From Kistimonas scapharcae (lineage in GTDB: Bacteria > Pseudomonadota > Gammaproteobacteria > Pseudomonadales > Endozoicomonadaceae), in NCBI RefSeq assembly GCF_039540975.1, contig NZ_BAABFL010000391.1, positions 1-12,592 on the forward strand: a stretch of 12,592 nucleotides of DNA, read 5' to 3'. Each line of letters opens with the position of its first letter. The stretch's first letter is position 1. The position numbers and the translations under genes were made by a program. The notes under the pieces were generated by a model. That model was not told the origin of the DNA and made no database searches. It saw only the letters and a list, made by a program, of their open reading frames with translations. Of the stretch, positions 1 through 7,184 are shown piece after piece.

Positions 1-310
1 TAACAGCCATAATCCAAAATGCATAGCCTAACCATGATCGTTGACTGTTATATATACGTAATCAACGGATCTGATTCATGACCCAATTTATACGTTGGTA
101 GAGTATAGGTTCTCGTACTTTGTATTAAAAAGCTCTTTAGTAGGTAGTAGAAAGGTCTCACGCAAAGTTGAGGCTTTTTTATAGCCGAATACAATAGGAC
201 ATTTTGTGTGTCCGTCATATTGTCCTATGTACGATCACTACTCGATCATTCGTCAATAGATGATGATAGTGATACAACTTCAACGCTCTCTATATCAGAT
301 ATCTATACAT
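1..310. other. Intergenic stretch downstream of the atp operon, no gene seen
   Basis: I find no credible coding region here; the reading frames are short and lack ribosome binding sites. The stretch is AT-rich and carries several inverted repeats: CGTTGA/TCAACG at 39-44 and 62-67, the terminator-like hairpin at 151-178, ATAGGACA/TGTCCTAT at 194-201 and 221-228, and a two-part dyad ATCACTA-ATCAT/ATGAT-TAGTGAT between 234 and 273. In many relatives glmU follows atpC; it is not visible in this stretch. Confidence 0.6.
151..182 (+). terminator. Possible rho-independent terminator reading rightwards
   Basis: Bases 151-160 (AAAGGTCTCA) can pair with 169-178 through an 8-nt loop, with two G-T wobbles in the stem. 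The 3' arm runs into a T tract (175-180). It would end a plus-strand transcript that starts outside the window to the left. The wobbles and the short GC core make this a moderate call. Confidence 0.4.
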
Positions 311-338
311 AAAAAACCCGCCATATGGCGGGTTTTTT
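311..338 (-). terminator. Rho-independent terminator of the atp operon
   Basis: This is a perfect inverted repeat. The arm AAAAAACCCGCC (311-322) and the arm GGCGGGTTTTTT (327-338) are separated by ATAT. On the minus strand a GC stem is followed by six T residues, starting 15 nt after the atpC stop codon. The symmetry means it could also stop transcripts arriving from the left on the plus strand. Confidence 0.93.
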
Positions 339-352
339 ATACGTTTCAAAAT

Positions 353-781
353 CTACTTCTTGCCAAGCTTCTTGCGGATCGCCTGTAGTGTACGCAGCTG
401 GGCCGCCGCTTCCGCCAGCTGAGTCGCCGCACGGGAGTAGTCGAACTCGCCCTGCTGGTTGGCCAGCGCCTGCTCTGCCTGCTTCTGGGCTTCCAGAGCC
501 GCCGCTTCGTCCATATCGCCGGCGCGCATGGCGGTATCCGCCAGTACTTTCACCTGGCTAGGCTGCACTTCCAGGAAGCCGCCGGAAATGTAATACACTT
601 CTTCTTCCCCGTCCTGTTTCAGGACACGGATCGGGCCGGGCTTGAGCGCCGTCAGCAATGGCGCGTGCCCCGGCGAGATGCCGAGATCACCCTCGGAACC
701 GGTAGCAACAATCATTTCCACCAGTCCTGAGAAAATCTCTTCTTCGGCACTAACGATGTCACAGTGCACGGTTATCGCCAT
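353..781 (-). CDS. atpC: F1Fo ATP synthase epsilon subunit
   Basis: Epsilon subunit of the F1 sector, part of the central rotor stalk, which couples rotation and can inhibit ATP hydrolysis. The 142-aa product starts MAITVHCDIVSAEEEIFSGL and has the family's N-terminal beta-sandwich with GSEGDLGISPGHAPLLTALK and YISGGFLEVQP, followed by a helical C-terminal part (roughly residues 90-142) rich in Ala, Glu and Gln. Length and sequence follow the E. coli protein closely. A start six codons further upstream (799) is possible, but the ATG at 781 has GAGG (788-791) at a 6-nt spacing and matches the family start. It is the last gene of the operon, about 107 nt after atpD, and is followed directly by the terminator. 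Confidence 0.96.
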   Translation of the reverse strand: MAITVHCDIVSAEEEIFSGLVEMIVATGSEGDLGISPGHAPLLTALKPGPIRVLKQDGEEEVYYISGGFLEVQPSQVKVLADTAMRAGDMDEAAALEAQKQAEQALANQQGEFDYSRAATQLAEAAAQLRTLQAIRKKLGKK

Positions 782-819
782 ATTCTGCCTCACAGACATT
801 CCAGTTTAGGCCAGTTTCC

Positions 820-855
820 CAGGGGGATTGGCTAGTTTACCGGCCATCCCCCCTG
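820..855 (-). promoter_or_regulatory. Strong intercistronic hairpin between atpD and atpC
   Basis: Bases 820-832 (CAGGGGGATTGGC) and 843-855 (GCCATCCCCCCTG) form a long stem: seven GC-rich pairs, a short internal mismatch, then GGC/GCC, around a 10-nt loop. It lies in the 107-nt gap after the beta-subunit gene and has no T tract on the minus strand. It therefore looks more like an mRNA stability or processing element than a terminator. It may reduce epsilon relative to beta, which fits the complex (three beta, one epsilon); that role is inferred. Confidence 0.7.
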
Positions 856-888
856 TCGATTCACCTGTATTGACAGTGACTCTGCTGA

Positions 889-2265
889 TTACAGGCTCTT
901 CGCTTTCTCGACGGCTTCGTCGATGGAACCCACCATGTAGAACGCCTGCTCCGGCAGGGCATCGTATTCACCATCCAGGATGCCCTTGAAGCCACGGATA
1001 GTGTCTTTCAGGGAAACATACTTACCCGGTGAACCGGTGAAGACTTCCGCCACGAAGAAGGGCTGGGACAGGAAACGCTCGATCTTACGGGCGCGGCTGA
1101 CCGTCTGCTTGTCTTCTTCGGACAGTTCATCCATACCCAGGATGGCAATGATATCCTTCAGTTCCTTGTAACGCTGCAGAACGGTCTGAACGCCACGGGC
1201 AATATCGTAATGCTCCTGGCCGATCACCAGAGGATCCAGCTGACGGGAGGTGGAATCGAGCGGGTCGATCGCCGGGTAGATACCCTTGGCGGCGATGTCA
1301 CGGCTCAGTACCACGGTCGCATCCAGGTGGGAGAAGGTGGTGGCCGGCGACGGGTCGGTCAAGTCATCCGCAGGGACGTATACGGCCTGTATGGAGGTGA
1401 TGGAACCGGTCTTGGTGGAGGTAATACGCTCCTGCAGAACACCCATCTCTTCCGCCAGCGTCGGCTGGTAACCTACCGCAGAGGGCATCCGACCCAGTAG
1501 TGCCGACACCTCGGTACCCGCCAGGGTGTAACGGTAGATGTTGTCGATGAACAACAGTACGTCACGGCCTTCATCACGGAACTTCTCTGCCATGGTCAGG
1601 CCGGTCAGTGCCACACGCAGACGGTTGCCGGGCGGCTCGTTCATCTGGCCGTAAACCAGCGATACCTTGCCCAGTACGTCAGACTCCATCATTTCGTGGT
1701 AGAAGTCGTTACCTTCCCGGGTCCGCTCACCCACACCGGCGAATACGGAGAAGCCGGAGTGCTCGATGGCGATGTTACGGATCAGCTCCATCATGTTAAC
1801 GGTCTTGCCCACGCCGGCGCCGCCGAACAGGCCGACCTTACCGCCCTTCGCGAACGGGCAGACCAGGTCGATAACCTTGATGCCGGTTTCCAACAGCTCG
1901 TTGGTGGCGGCCTGGTCAGCATAGCTGGGCGCCTCACGGTGAATCGCGGCACGCTCTTCCTCACCGATGGGGCCCTTCTCATCGATGGGGTTACCCAGGA
2001 CGTCCATGATCCGACCGAGGGTCTTGGTGCCCACGGGAACCATGACCGGATTGCCGGTGTTGTTTACTGCCAGTCCACGGGCCACACCTTCGGTGGAGCC
2101 CATGGCGATGGTACGGACTACCCCGTCGCCCAGCTGCTGCTGGACCTCGAGGGTCAGATCTTTGCCGTCGACGGTCAGCGCGTCGTATACCTGGGGTACG
2201 TTTTCGCGCGGAAATTCTACGTCGATAACGGCGCCGATGATTTGTGCGATACGACCGCTACTCAT
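889..2265 (-). CDS. atpD: F1Fo ATP synthase beta subunit (catalytic)
   Basis: Catalytic beta subunit of F1, which makes ATP from ADP and phosphate at the cytoplasmic face of the inner membrane. The 458-aa product has an N-terminal barrel (about 1-75), Walker A GGAGVGKT at 148-155, the catalytic Glu of GERTREGND (E180), the Walker B Asp in LLFIDN (D241), the adenine-contacting Tyr (Y330), and the DELSEED lever exactly conserved at 379-385. Length matches the family (E. coli 460). An upstream ATG at 2307 overlaps the atpG stop codon, but it adds 14 non-conserved residues. The ATG at 2265 has GGTGAGGA (2273-2280) at 7 nt and begins the conserved sequence, so I chose it. The gap to atpG is 38 nt. 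Confidence 0.98.
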   Translation of the reverse strand: MSSGRIAQIIGAVIDVEFPRENVPQVYDALTVDGKDLTLEVQQQLGDGVVRTIAMGSTEGVARGLAVNNTGNPVMVPVGTKTLGRIMDVLGNPIDEKGPIGEEERAAIHREAPSYADQAATNELLETGIKVIDLVCPFAKGGKVGLFGGAGVGKTVNMMELIRNIAIEHSGFSVFAGVGERTREGNDFYHEMMESDVLGKVSLVYGQMNEPPGNRLRVALTGLTMAEKFRDEGRDVLLFIDNIYRYTLAGTEVSALLGRMPSAVGYQPTLAEEMGVLQERITSTKTGSITSIQAVYVPADDLTDPSPATTFSHLDATVVLSRDIAAKGIYPAIDPLDSTSRQLDPLVIGQEHYDIARGVQTVLQRYKELKDIIAILGMDELSEEDKQTVSRARKIERFLSQPFFVAEVFTGSPGKYVSLKDTIRGFKGILDGEYDALPEQAFYMVGSIDEAVEKAKSL

Positions 2266-2303
2266 AGATTCATCCTCACCCTGAAATAATGTCTTGGCTA
2301 CGG

Positions 2304-3164
2304 TCATACCGCAGCAGCGCCACTTACGATCTCGGAGATTTCCTGCGTAATCGCCGCCTGACGCGCCTTGTTGTAAACCAGCTGCAGTTCGTTGATCAGC
2401 TCACCGGCGTTATCGGTCGCGCTCTTCATCGCGATCATCCGGGCCGCCTGCTCACAGGCGTTGTTCTCAACCACCGCCTGATACACCTGGGACTCGATGT
2501 AGCGCACCAGGAGTCCATCAAGCAGCGCCTTGGCGTCCGGCTCGTAGATGTAGTCCCAGTGGTGCTTGAGTTCGGTGTCTTCATCCGGCTTCAGTGGAAG
2601 CAGCTGAATGTTGATCGGCTTCTGGGTCATGGTGTTCACAAAGCGGTTGTACACCACGAACAGCCGATCAATGCGTCCTTCGTCGTAAGCATCCAGCATG
2701 ACCTTGATACCGCCGATCAGGTCGGCAATGTTCGGCTCATCACCCAGCTGGCTGATGGCTGCGGAAACATTCCCCCCGAAACTGCGGAAGAACGAGGCCG
2801 CCTTGCTACCGATCAGGCAGAGGTCGATCTCGATCTCCTGGTCATGCCACTCCTTCATGGACTGCACGGTGGACTTGAACAGGTTGGTGTTCAAACCTCC
2901 ACAGAGTCCGCGATCACTGGCCACCACGATGAAACCGACCCGCTTCACGTCACGTTCCAGCATGTAGGCGTGACGGTACTCCGGGTTGGCGTTGGCCACA
3001 TGGCCAACCACCTGGCGAATGCGATCCGCGTAGGGGCGGGAATGCTCCATACGCTGCTGCGCCTTGCGCATCTTGGACGCCGCCACCATCTCCATGGCAC
3101 TGGTGATCTTTTGCGTGCTGTTAATGCTCGCAATTTGCGTGCGTATTTCTTTTGCGCCTGCCAT
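2304..3164 (-). CDS. atpG: F1Fo ATP synthase gamma subunit
   Basis: Gamma subunit, the asymmetric shaft that rotates inside the alpha3beta3 ring. The 286-aa product has the two conserved terminal helices that form the coiled-coil shaft. The N-terminal one includes STQKITSAMEMVAASKMRKA and the C-terminal one includes MKSATDNAGELINELQLVYN and ARQAAITQEISEIV. The central region contains the typical SDRGLCGGLN segment. Length agrees with the E. coli protein (287 aa). The start has GAGG in TGAGGAACGCAT seven bases upstream. The stop codon overlaps a possible but unlikely upstream atpD start (ATGA). The gene sits 48 nt after atpA with a stable hairpin in between. Confidence 0.97.
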   Translation of the reverse strand: MAGAKEIRTQIASINSTQKITSAMEMVAASKMRKAQQRMEHSRPYADRIRQVVGHVANANPEYRHAYMLERDVKRVGFIVVASDRGLCGGLNTNLFKSTVQSMKEWHDQEIEIDLCLIGSKAASFFRSFGGNVSAAISQLGDEPNIADLIGGIKVMLDAYDEGRIDRLFVVYNRFVNTMTQKPINIQLLPLKPDEDTELKHHWDYIYEPDAKALLDGLLVRYIESQVYQAVVENNACEQAARMIAMKSATDNAGELINELQLVYNKARQAAITQEISEIVSGAAAV

Positions 3165-3181
3165 ATGCGTTCCTCAGCATT

Positions 3182-3205
3182 CGGTTGCAGGCGAACCTGC
3201 AACCG
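3182..3205 (-). promoter_or_regulatory. Stable hairpin with UUCG loop between atpA and atpG
   Basis: CGGTTGCAGG (3182-3191) and CCTGCAACCG (3196-3205) are a perfect 10-bp stem. On the transcript (minus) strand the four-base loop reads UUCG. The stem ends only a few bases before the atpG Shine-Dalgarno sequence and just after the atpA stop. It lacks a T tract, so termination is unlikely. A role in mRNA end protection or in tuning alpha against gamma output is inferred. Confidence 0.75.
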
Positions 3206-3212
3206 CCGCTAT

Positions 3213-4757
3213 TTACCAGGTCTGGGTGGCCTTGAACTTCTCGATGGCCTCTTTGATGCCGGCCTCGATCTCACCGTTGAAATCACCGGTTTCGTTCACC
3301 TTGGCCATCAGCTCGGCGTACTCCGCATTGGCGAAGGACAGCAGGGCCGCTTCAAACGCGCCGATCTTCTTCAGTTCAACGTCGTCCAGGAAGCCCTTGT
3401 CAGCGGCATACAACACCACACCCATCTCGGCGACGGACATGGGGGCATACTGCTTCTGCTTCATCAATTCGGTCACGCGCTGACCGTGTTCCAGCTGCTT
3501 ACGGGTCGCATCATCCAGATCCGAGGCGAACTGGGCGAACGCCGCCAGTTCACGGTACTGGGCCAGGGCCAGACGCACACCACCACCCAGCTTCTTGATG
3601 ATCTTGGTCTGAGCAGCACCACCGACCCGGGATACCGAGATACCAGCGTTCATCGCAGGACGGATACCCGCGTTGAACAGGTCGGTTTCCAGGAAGATCT
3701 GACCGTCGGTAATGGAGATAACGTTGGTCGGTACGAACGCGGAAACGTCACCGGCCTGGGTTTCGATGATCGGCAGGGCCGTCAGGGAACCGGTCTGGCC
3801 TTTCACTTCACCGTTGGTCAGCTTCTCAACGTGGTCGGCGTTAACACGCGCGGCACGCTCCAGCAGACGGGAGTGGAGGTAGAAAACGTCACCGGGATAA
3901 GCTTCACGGCCAGGCGGACGACGCAGCAGCAGGGAGATCTGGCGGTAGGCCCAGGCCTGCTTGGTCAGGTCGTCATAGATGATCAGGGCGTCTTCACCAA
4001 TATCACGGAAGTATTCGCCCATGGAGCAACCGGAGAACGGTGCCAGGAACTGCATGGAGGCCGGGTCAGCGGCGGCAGCGGCAACGATGATGGTGTGATC
4101 CATCGCACCGTGCTCTTCCAGCTTGCGTACCACGTTGGCGATGGACGACTGCTTCTGGCCGATCGCAACGTAGACACACTTAATGCCCGTGCCCTTCTGG
4201 TTGATGATGGCGTCGATGGCCAGGGCGGTCTTGCCGGTCTGACGGTCACCGATGATCAGCTCACGCTGGCCACGGCCTACCGGTACCATAGCGTCAACCG
4301 CCTTATAACCCGTCTGAACCGGCTGGTCGACCGATTGACGGGCGATAACGCCGGGTGCCACTTTCTCTACCGGAGAAGACAGCTCAGTCTCAATCGAACC
4401 CTTGCCGTCAATGGGATTACCCAGAGCGTCAACAACACGACCCAGCAGTTGCGGGCCGACCGGTACTTCTAGGATACGACCGGTACACTGCACAGTCTGG
4501 CCTTCCGCCAGGTGCTTGTAGTCCCCCAGTACGACCGCACCGACAGAGTCCTGCTCCAGGTTCAGGGCCATGCCGTAAACACCGCCCTGGAATTCGATCA
4601 TCTCACCGTACATAACGTCGGCGAGACCATGGATACGTACGATACCGTCAGAAACGCTGACGATGGTGCCCTCGTTGCGGGCTTCGCTGGACACCTCAAG
4701 GCTGTCGATACGGCTCTTGATGATGTCGCTGATTTCAGATGGATTCAGTTGCTGCAT
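3213..4757 (-). CDS. atpA: F1Fo ATP synthase alpha subunit
   Basis: Alpha subunit of F1, which carries the non-catalytic nucleotide sites and contributes the arginine finger to the catalytic site on beta. The 514-aa product begins MQQLNPSEISDIIKSRI, as in other gammaproteobacteria. It has Walker A GDRQTGKT at 170-177, a Walker B-type strand DALIIYDDL (about 256-264), and the arginine finger in SVSRVGG (R377). The C-terminal helical domain starts after about residue 385. Length matches E. coli (513 aa). It lies 31 nt after atpH and is followed by the UUCG hairpin. Confidence 0.98.
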   Translation of the reverse strand: MQQLNPSEISDIIKSRIDSLEVSSEARNEGTIVSVSDGIVRIHGLADVMYGEMIEFQGGVYGMALNLEQDSVGAVVLGDYKHLAEGQTVQCTGRILEVPVGPQLLGRVVDALGNPIDGKGSIETELSSPVEKVAPGVIARQSVDQPVQTGYKAVDAMVPVGRGQRELIIGDRQTGKTALAIDAIINQKGTGIKCVYVAIGQKQSSIANVVRKLEEHGAMDHTIIVAAAAADPASMQFLAPFSGCSMGEYFRDIGEDALIIYDDLTKQAWAYRQISLLLRRPPGREAYPGDVFYLHSRLLERAARVNADHVEKLTNGEVKGQTGSLTALPIIETQAGDVSAFVPTNVISITDGQIFLETDLFNAGIRPAMNAGISVSRVGGAAQTKIIKKLGGGVRLALAQYRELAAFAQFASDLDDATRKQLEHGQRVTELMKQKQYAPMSVAEMGVVLYAADKGFLDDVELKKIGAFEAALLSFANAEYAELMAKVNETGDFNGEIEAGIKEAIEKFKATQTW

Positions 4758-4788
4758 GTCCTGCCTCTTAACCGTCAGCTTTTATAAG

Positions 4789-5322
4789 CTAGGAATTCAT
4801 CGCGTCTGCCAGCTTCGCCAGCCTGGCGCGGACACTGCCGTCGATGACCATGTCGTCCGCCCGGATAACCACGCCGCCGATCAGGCTTTTATCCACAAGC
4901 ACACGCAGCTTCACCTCGCGGCCAAGCCGGTTGTGCAGTTTTTCCGCCAGACGATCCAGCTGTTCCTGGCTCAGCGCGAAAGCCGAAATGACTTCCACAT
5001 CAGCAGTGCGCTCCTGCTCAGCCTTGAACCGGTCAAAGAGGTCAGCAATCTGTGGCAGCAGGGTGATTCGCTTGTTGTCCGCCAGGGTACGGATGAAGTT
5101 CTGCCCCTTCTCGTCCAGACTGTCGCCACACACGCGGATAAACTCATCCGCCTGCTCTCGGCTGGTCAGCACCGGCGAGGAAAGCACCCGGCGAATCTTG
5201 TCATTTTCACTTACGGCTGCGCTTGTCCGCAGCATGTCTGACCATGACTGCAGGGCGCTGTTTTCGCTGGCCACTTCATACGCCGCTTTTGCGTAAGGCC
5301 GGGCACAGGTGGTCAGTTCCAT
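4789..5322 (-). CDS. atpH: F1Fo ATP synthase delta subunit
   Basis: Delta subunit (OSCP homologue), which ties the top of F1 to the b-subunit peripheral stalk. The 177-aa product starts MELTTCARPYAKAAYEVA, the family signature. It has a helical N-terminal domain and a C-terminal half containing EVKLRVLVDKSLIGGVVIRA (about residues 134-153), the conserved GG-containing segment near the end of the family. Length equals that of E. coli AtpH (177 aa). It follows atpF by 14 nt, which suggests coupled translation. A weak 5-bp AT-rich dyad (4777-4790) spans its stop codon. Confidence 0.96.
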   Translation of the reverse strand: MELTTCARPYAKAAYEVASENSALQSWSDMLRTSAAVSENDKIRRVLSSPVLTSREQADEFIRVCGDSLDEKGQNFIRTLADNKRITLLPQIADLFDRFKAEQERTADVEVISAFALSQEQLDRLAEKLHNRLGREVKLRVLVDKSLIGGVVIRADDMVIDGSVRARLAKLADAMNS

Positions 5323-5336
5323 AACACGCCCCCCTG

Positions 5337-5807
5337 TCAGAGTTCAGCGACCAGCTGGTCAACCAGCTTGTCGTTTGCACCATTATCGATATGCGAACCC
5401 AGAATTTTCTCGGCGCCGGCTACTGCCAGGGTCGCCACTTCGGCTCGCAGTACTTCGCGGGCACGATTCACTTCCTGTTCGATATCTGCCTGGGCCGCCA
5501 CTTTCAGACGCTCGCCTTCGGCGCGGGCCTGTTCTTTCGATTCATCGATAAGCTGGGTGGCACGCCTGGTGGCCTGCTCGATGATGGCCTGGGCCTGTTC
5601 CTTCGCTTCACGCAGGTTGTCGGTGGCCTTTTGCTGGGCCAGTTCGAGATCCTGGGATGCGCGGGTTGCAGCCTCCAGTCCTTCGGCTATCTTCTTCTGC
5701 CGCTCAGACAGCGCCTGCATGATCGGTGGCCACACGTACTTCATGCAAAACCACACGAAGACGAGGAAGGCTATCGATTGGCCGATTATTGTCGCATTGA
5801 TGTTCAC
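5337..5807 (-). CDS. atpF: F1Fo ATP synthase b subunit (GTG start)
   Basis: Subunit b of Fo: one N-terminal membrane helix and a long cytoplasmic helix that dimerises to form the peripheral stalk. From the GTG at 5807 the product is 156 aa, identical in length to E. coli AtpF, and begins (M)NINATIIGQSIAFLVFVWF. The membrane segment is about residues 7-26. The rest is a charged, Ala-, Glu- and Gln-rich helix without predicted breaks, ending in DKLVDQLVAEL. The open frame extends upstream to an ATG at 5894, but those residues are unlike the family. The GTG has a good AGAGGT Shine-Dalgarno at 6-nt spacing, so GTG is preferred. Confidence 0.95.
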   Translation of the reverse strand: MNINATIIGQSIAFLVFVWFCMKYVWPPIMQALSERQKKIAEGLEAATRASQDLELAQQKATDNLREAKEQAQAIIEQATRRATQLIDESKEQARAEGERLKVAAQADIEQEVNRAREVLRAEVATLAVAGAEKILGSHIDNGANDKLVDQLVAEL

Positions 5808-5813
5808 GCCAAT

Positions 5814-5820
5814 ACCTCTC
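5814..5820 (-). promoter_or_regulatory. Ribosome binding site fixing the atpF GTG start
   Basis: The minus strand reads GAGAGGT, with GAGGT six nucleotides before the GTG at 5807. It decides against the longer open frame that starts at 5894, which would add 29 residues not found in AtpF. Confidence 0.8.
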
Positions 5821-5859
5821 GCTTCAGTTAATGTCCTGGTCGCTGAGTCGCTTGCGTGA

Positions 5860-5875
5860 CCCCGGAGAGCCGGGG
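5860..5875 (-). promoter_or_regulatory. GC hairpin between atpE and atpF
   Basis: CCCCGG (5860-5865), loop AGAG, CCGGGG (5870-5875): six consecutive G-C pairs in the 101-nt gap after the c-subunit gene. There is no T tract on the transcript strand. By position it could protect the 3' end of a processed atpE message; that role is inferred. Confidence 0.65.
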
Positions 5876-5908
5876 CCGGCGCGCACTCACACAATCATTA
5901 ACTGCAGC

Positions 5909-6175
5909 TTATTGCAGAACGGCAGCCGCCTGACCGATGAAGGGGTTGGCGAAGGTGAAGAACAACGCGATACCAACACCGATCATGGTAACGGCGTCCA
6001 GCAGACCTGCCACGATGAACATTTTGACCTGCAGCATTGGCACCATCTCGGGCTGACGAGCAGCACCTTCGAGGAACTTGCCGCCCAGCAGACCGAAACC
6101 GATAGCGGTGCCCAGGGCGCCGAGGCCGATCAGCAGTGCAACTGCGATAGCGGTCATACCTACTACTAATGCCAT
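5909..6175 (-). CDS. atpE: F1Fo ATP synthase c subunit (proteolipid ring)
   Basis: Subunit c forms the rotating membrane ring that carries protons. The 88-aa product is a two-helix hairpin. Helix 1 (about 8-32) has the Gly/Ala packing pattern GLGALGTAIGFGLLGG. The polar loop ARQP is at 39-42. Helix 2 (about 50-77) carries the essential carboxylate D60 in LLDAVTM. The residues around D60 lack the Gln/Glu-Ser pattern of sodium-binding rings, so proton coupling is expected. It is slightly longer at the C terminus (ANPFIGQAAAVLQ) than E. coli AtpE (79 aa). A strong GGGAG Shine-Dalgarno (6184-6188) lies 8 nt before the ATG, after an A/T-rich leader, which suggests high translation to supply about ten copies per complex. 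Confidence 0.97.
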   Translation of the reverse strand: MALVVGMTAIAVALLIGLGALGTAIGFGLLGGKFLEGAARQPEMVPMLQVKMFIVAGLLDAVTMIGVGIALFFTFANPFIGQAAAVLQ

Positions 6176-6245
6176 TAGATTTTCTCCCGACTGTGTCGTT
6201 GTGTGTGAGTAAAGTTAGAACAACGGTTTTTAATTAAATCCCTGA
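6176..6245 (-). promoter_or_regulatory. A/U-rich atpE translation leader with strong RBS
   Basis: Between the hairpin at 6254-6278 and the atpE ATG the message is about 70 nt long, A/U- and C-rich (for example TTTAATTAAAAACC) with little self-complementarity, and ends in GGGAG eight bases before the ATG. In E. coli a U-rich sequence before atpE is known to boost translation. That this leader is an equivalent enhancer is inferred from position and composition only. Confidence 0.4.
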
Positions 6246-6253
6246 GTGACCAT

Positions 6254-6278
6254 GCAGGGCGCACCCCCTTCGCCCTGC
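6254..6278 (-). promoter_or_regulatory. GC hairpin between atpB and atpE
   Basis: GCAGGGCG (6254-6261) and CGCCCTGC (6271-6278) form a perfect 8-bp stem around a 9-nt loop, in the 120-nt gap between atpB and atpE. This is the largest gap in the operon. It has no terminator-like T tract. It sits upstream of the atpE leader and could set the 5' boundary of a stable atpE segment (inferred). Confidence 0.7.
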
Positions 6279-6295
6279 TCTCCCATGGAGACGAA

Positions 6296-7171
6296 TCAGT
6301 GATCCTCATGGGCCATGCTGAGATAAACAATCGTCAGCATCATGAAGATAAACGCCTGCAGCGTGATAACCAGAATATGGAATACCGCCCAGAGGAAGTG
6401 CATGGGCAGCTGGAACCAGCCCACCAGCGCAATCAGGATGAACAGCAGTTCACCGGCATACAGGTTACCGAACAGCCGCAGCGCCAGAGAGATAGGCTTG
6501 GCGATCAGGGTGACGGATTCCAGCAGGAAGTTCACCGGTATAAACAATGCCTGTACCGCTTTGTTCGGGCTGTTGAACGGATGCAGCGTCAGCTCTCCGA
6601 TAAAGCCACCAATGCCTTTGACCTTGATGGAATAGAAAATGATCAGGGCAAACACACTGAGAGAGAGTCCCAGGGTGATGTTCGGATCCGTGGAAGGCAC
6701 AATTTTCATATACGGGATGCCAACCAGCATCGCCAGACCCGGTATCCAGTCAACCGGCACCAGGTCCATGAGGTTCATCAGGAACACCCAGACAAAGATG
6801 GTCAACGCCAGCGGGGCGATCACCTTGCTCTTGCCGTGGAACGTATCCTTAACACTGCCGTCAACGAACTCAACAATGGTTTCCACCAGGTTCTGCAACC
6901 CGCCGGGAACGCCGCTGGTTGCTTTTTTGGCAACGTAACGAAACAGGCCGATAAAGATCAGGCCAAGAAAGACCGACCAGAACAGGCTGTCCACATGAAA
7001 CGCCCAGAAGCCCATAGCCTGCGCTTCTTCGGCGCCGTGGGCGATGGTCCAGGTGGCTTCGCTCAATACGCTGCCGTCGTAACGCTCAAAGCCTGCGGGG
7101 AGCTGACCATAGGTCAGGTTCTGCAGGTGATGAACGATGTATTCCGATGATGTTTGTCCACTACTCGCCAT
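6296..7171 (-). CDS. atpB: F1Fo ATP synthase a subunit
   Basis: Subunit a, the membrane stator that provides the two proton half-channels against the c ring. The 291-aa product has a soluble N-terminal stretch (1-60) and then five to six membrane helices. The essential arginine is in LALRLFGNLYAGE (R232) and the paired glutamine in the last helix is Q272 (TLQAFIF). The segment MNLMDLVPVDWIP (about 132-144) is also typical. It is somewhat longer than E. coli AtpB (271 aa) because of the N terminus. The gene starts 13 nt after the atpI stop and its Shine-Dalgarno is weak. Confidence 0.97.
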   Translation of the reverse strand: MASSGQTSSEYIVHHLQNLTYGQLPAGFERYDGSVLSEATWTIAHGAEEAQAMGFWAFHVDSLFWSVFLGLIFIGLFRYVAKKATSGVPGGLQNLVETIVEFVDGSVKDTFHGKSKVIAPLALTIFVWVFLMNLMDLVPVDWIPGLAMLVGIPYMKIVPSTDPNITLGLSLSVFALIIFYSIKVKGIGGFIGELTLHPFNSPNKAVQALFIPVNFLLESVTLIAKPISLALRLFGNLYAGELLFILIALVGWFQLPMHFLWAVFHILVITLQAFIFMMLTIVYLSMAHEDH

Positions 7172-7184
7172 AATCGTGCTCTCG

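Noticed and set aside
889..2307. Longer atpD starting at the ATG that overlaps the atpG stop
   Set aside because: The extra 14 residues are not part of the family, and the internal ATG at 2265 has a strong Shine-Dalgarno and the conserved N terminus.
2289..4472. 727-codon plus-strand open frame opposite atpG and atpA
   Set aside because: It lies wholly antisense to two clearly conserved ATP synthase genes, has no recognisable domain and a His/Gln/Val/Gly-rich composition typical of a shadow frame.
5337..5894. Longer AtpF starting at the ATG at 5894
   Set aside because: Adds 29 residues unlike any b subunit. The GTG at 5807 gives the exact family length with a good ribosome site.
6299..7150. 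283-codon plus-strand open frame opposite atpB
   Set aside because: Antisense to an intact atpB with all key residues; composition rich in Gln, Asn, Arg and His, as expected from the complement of a membrane-protein gene.
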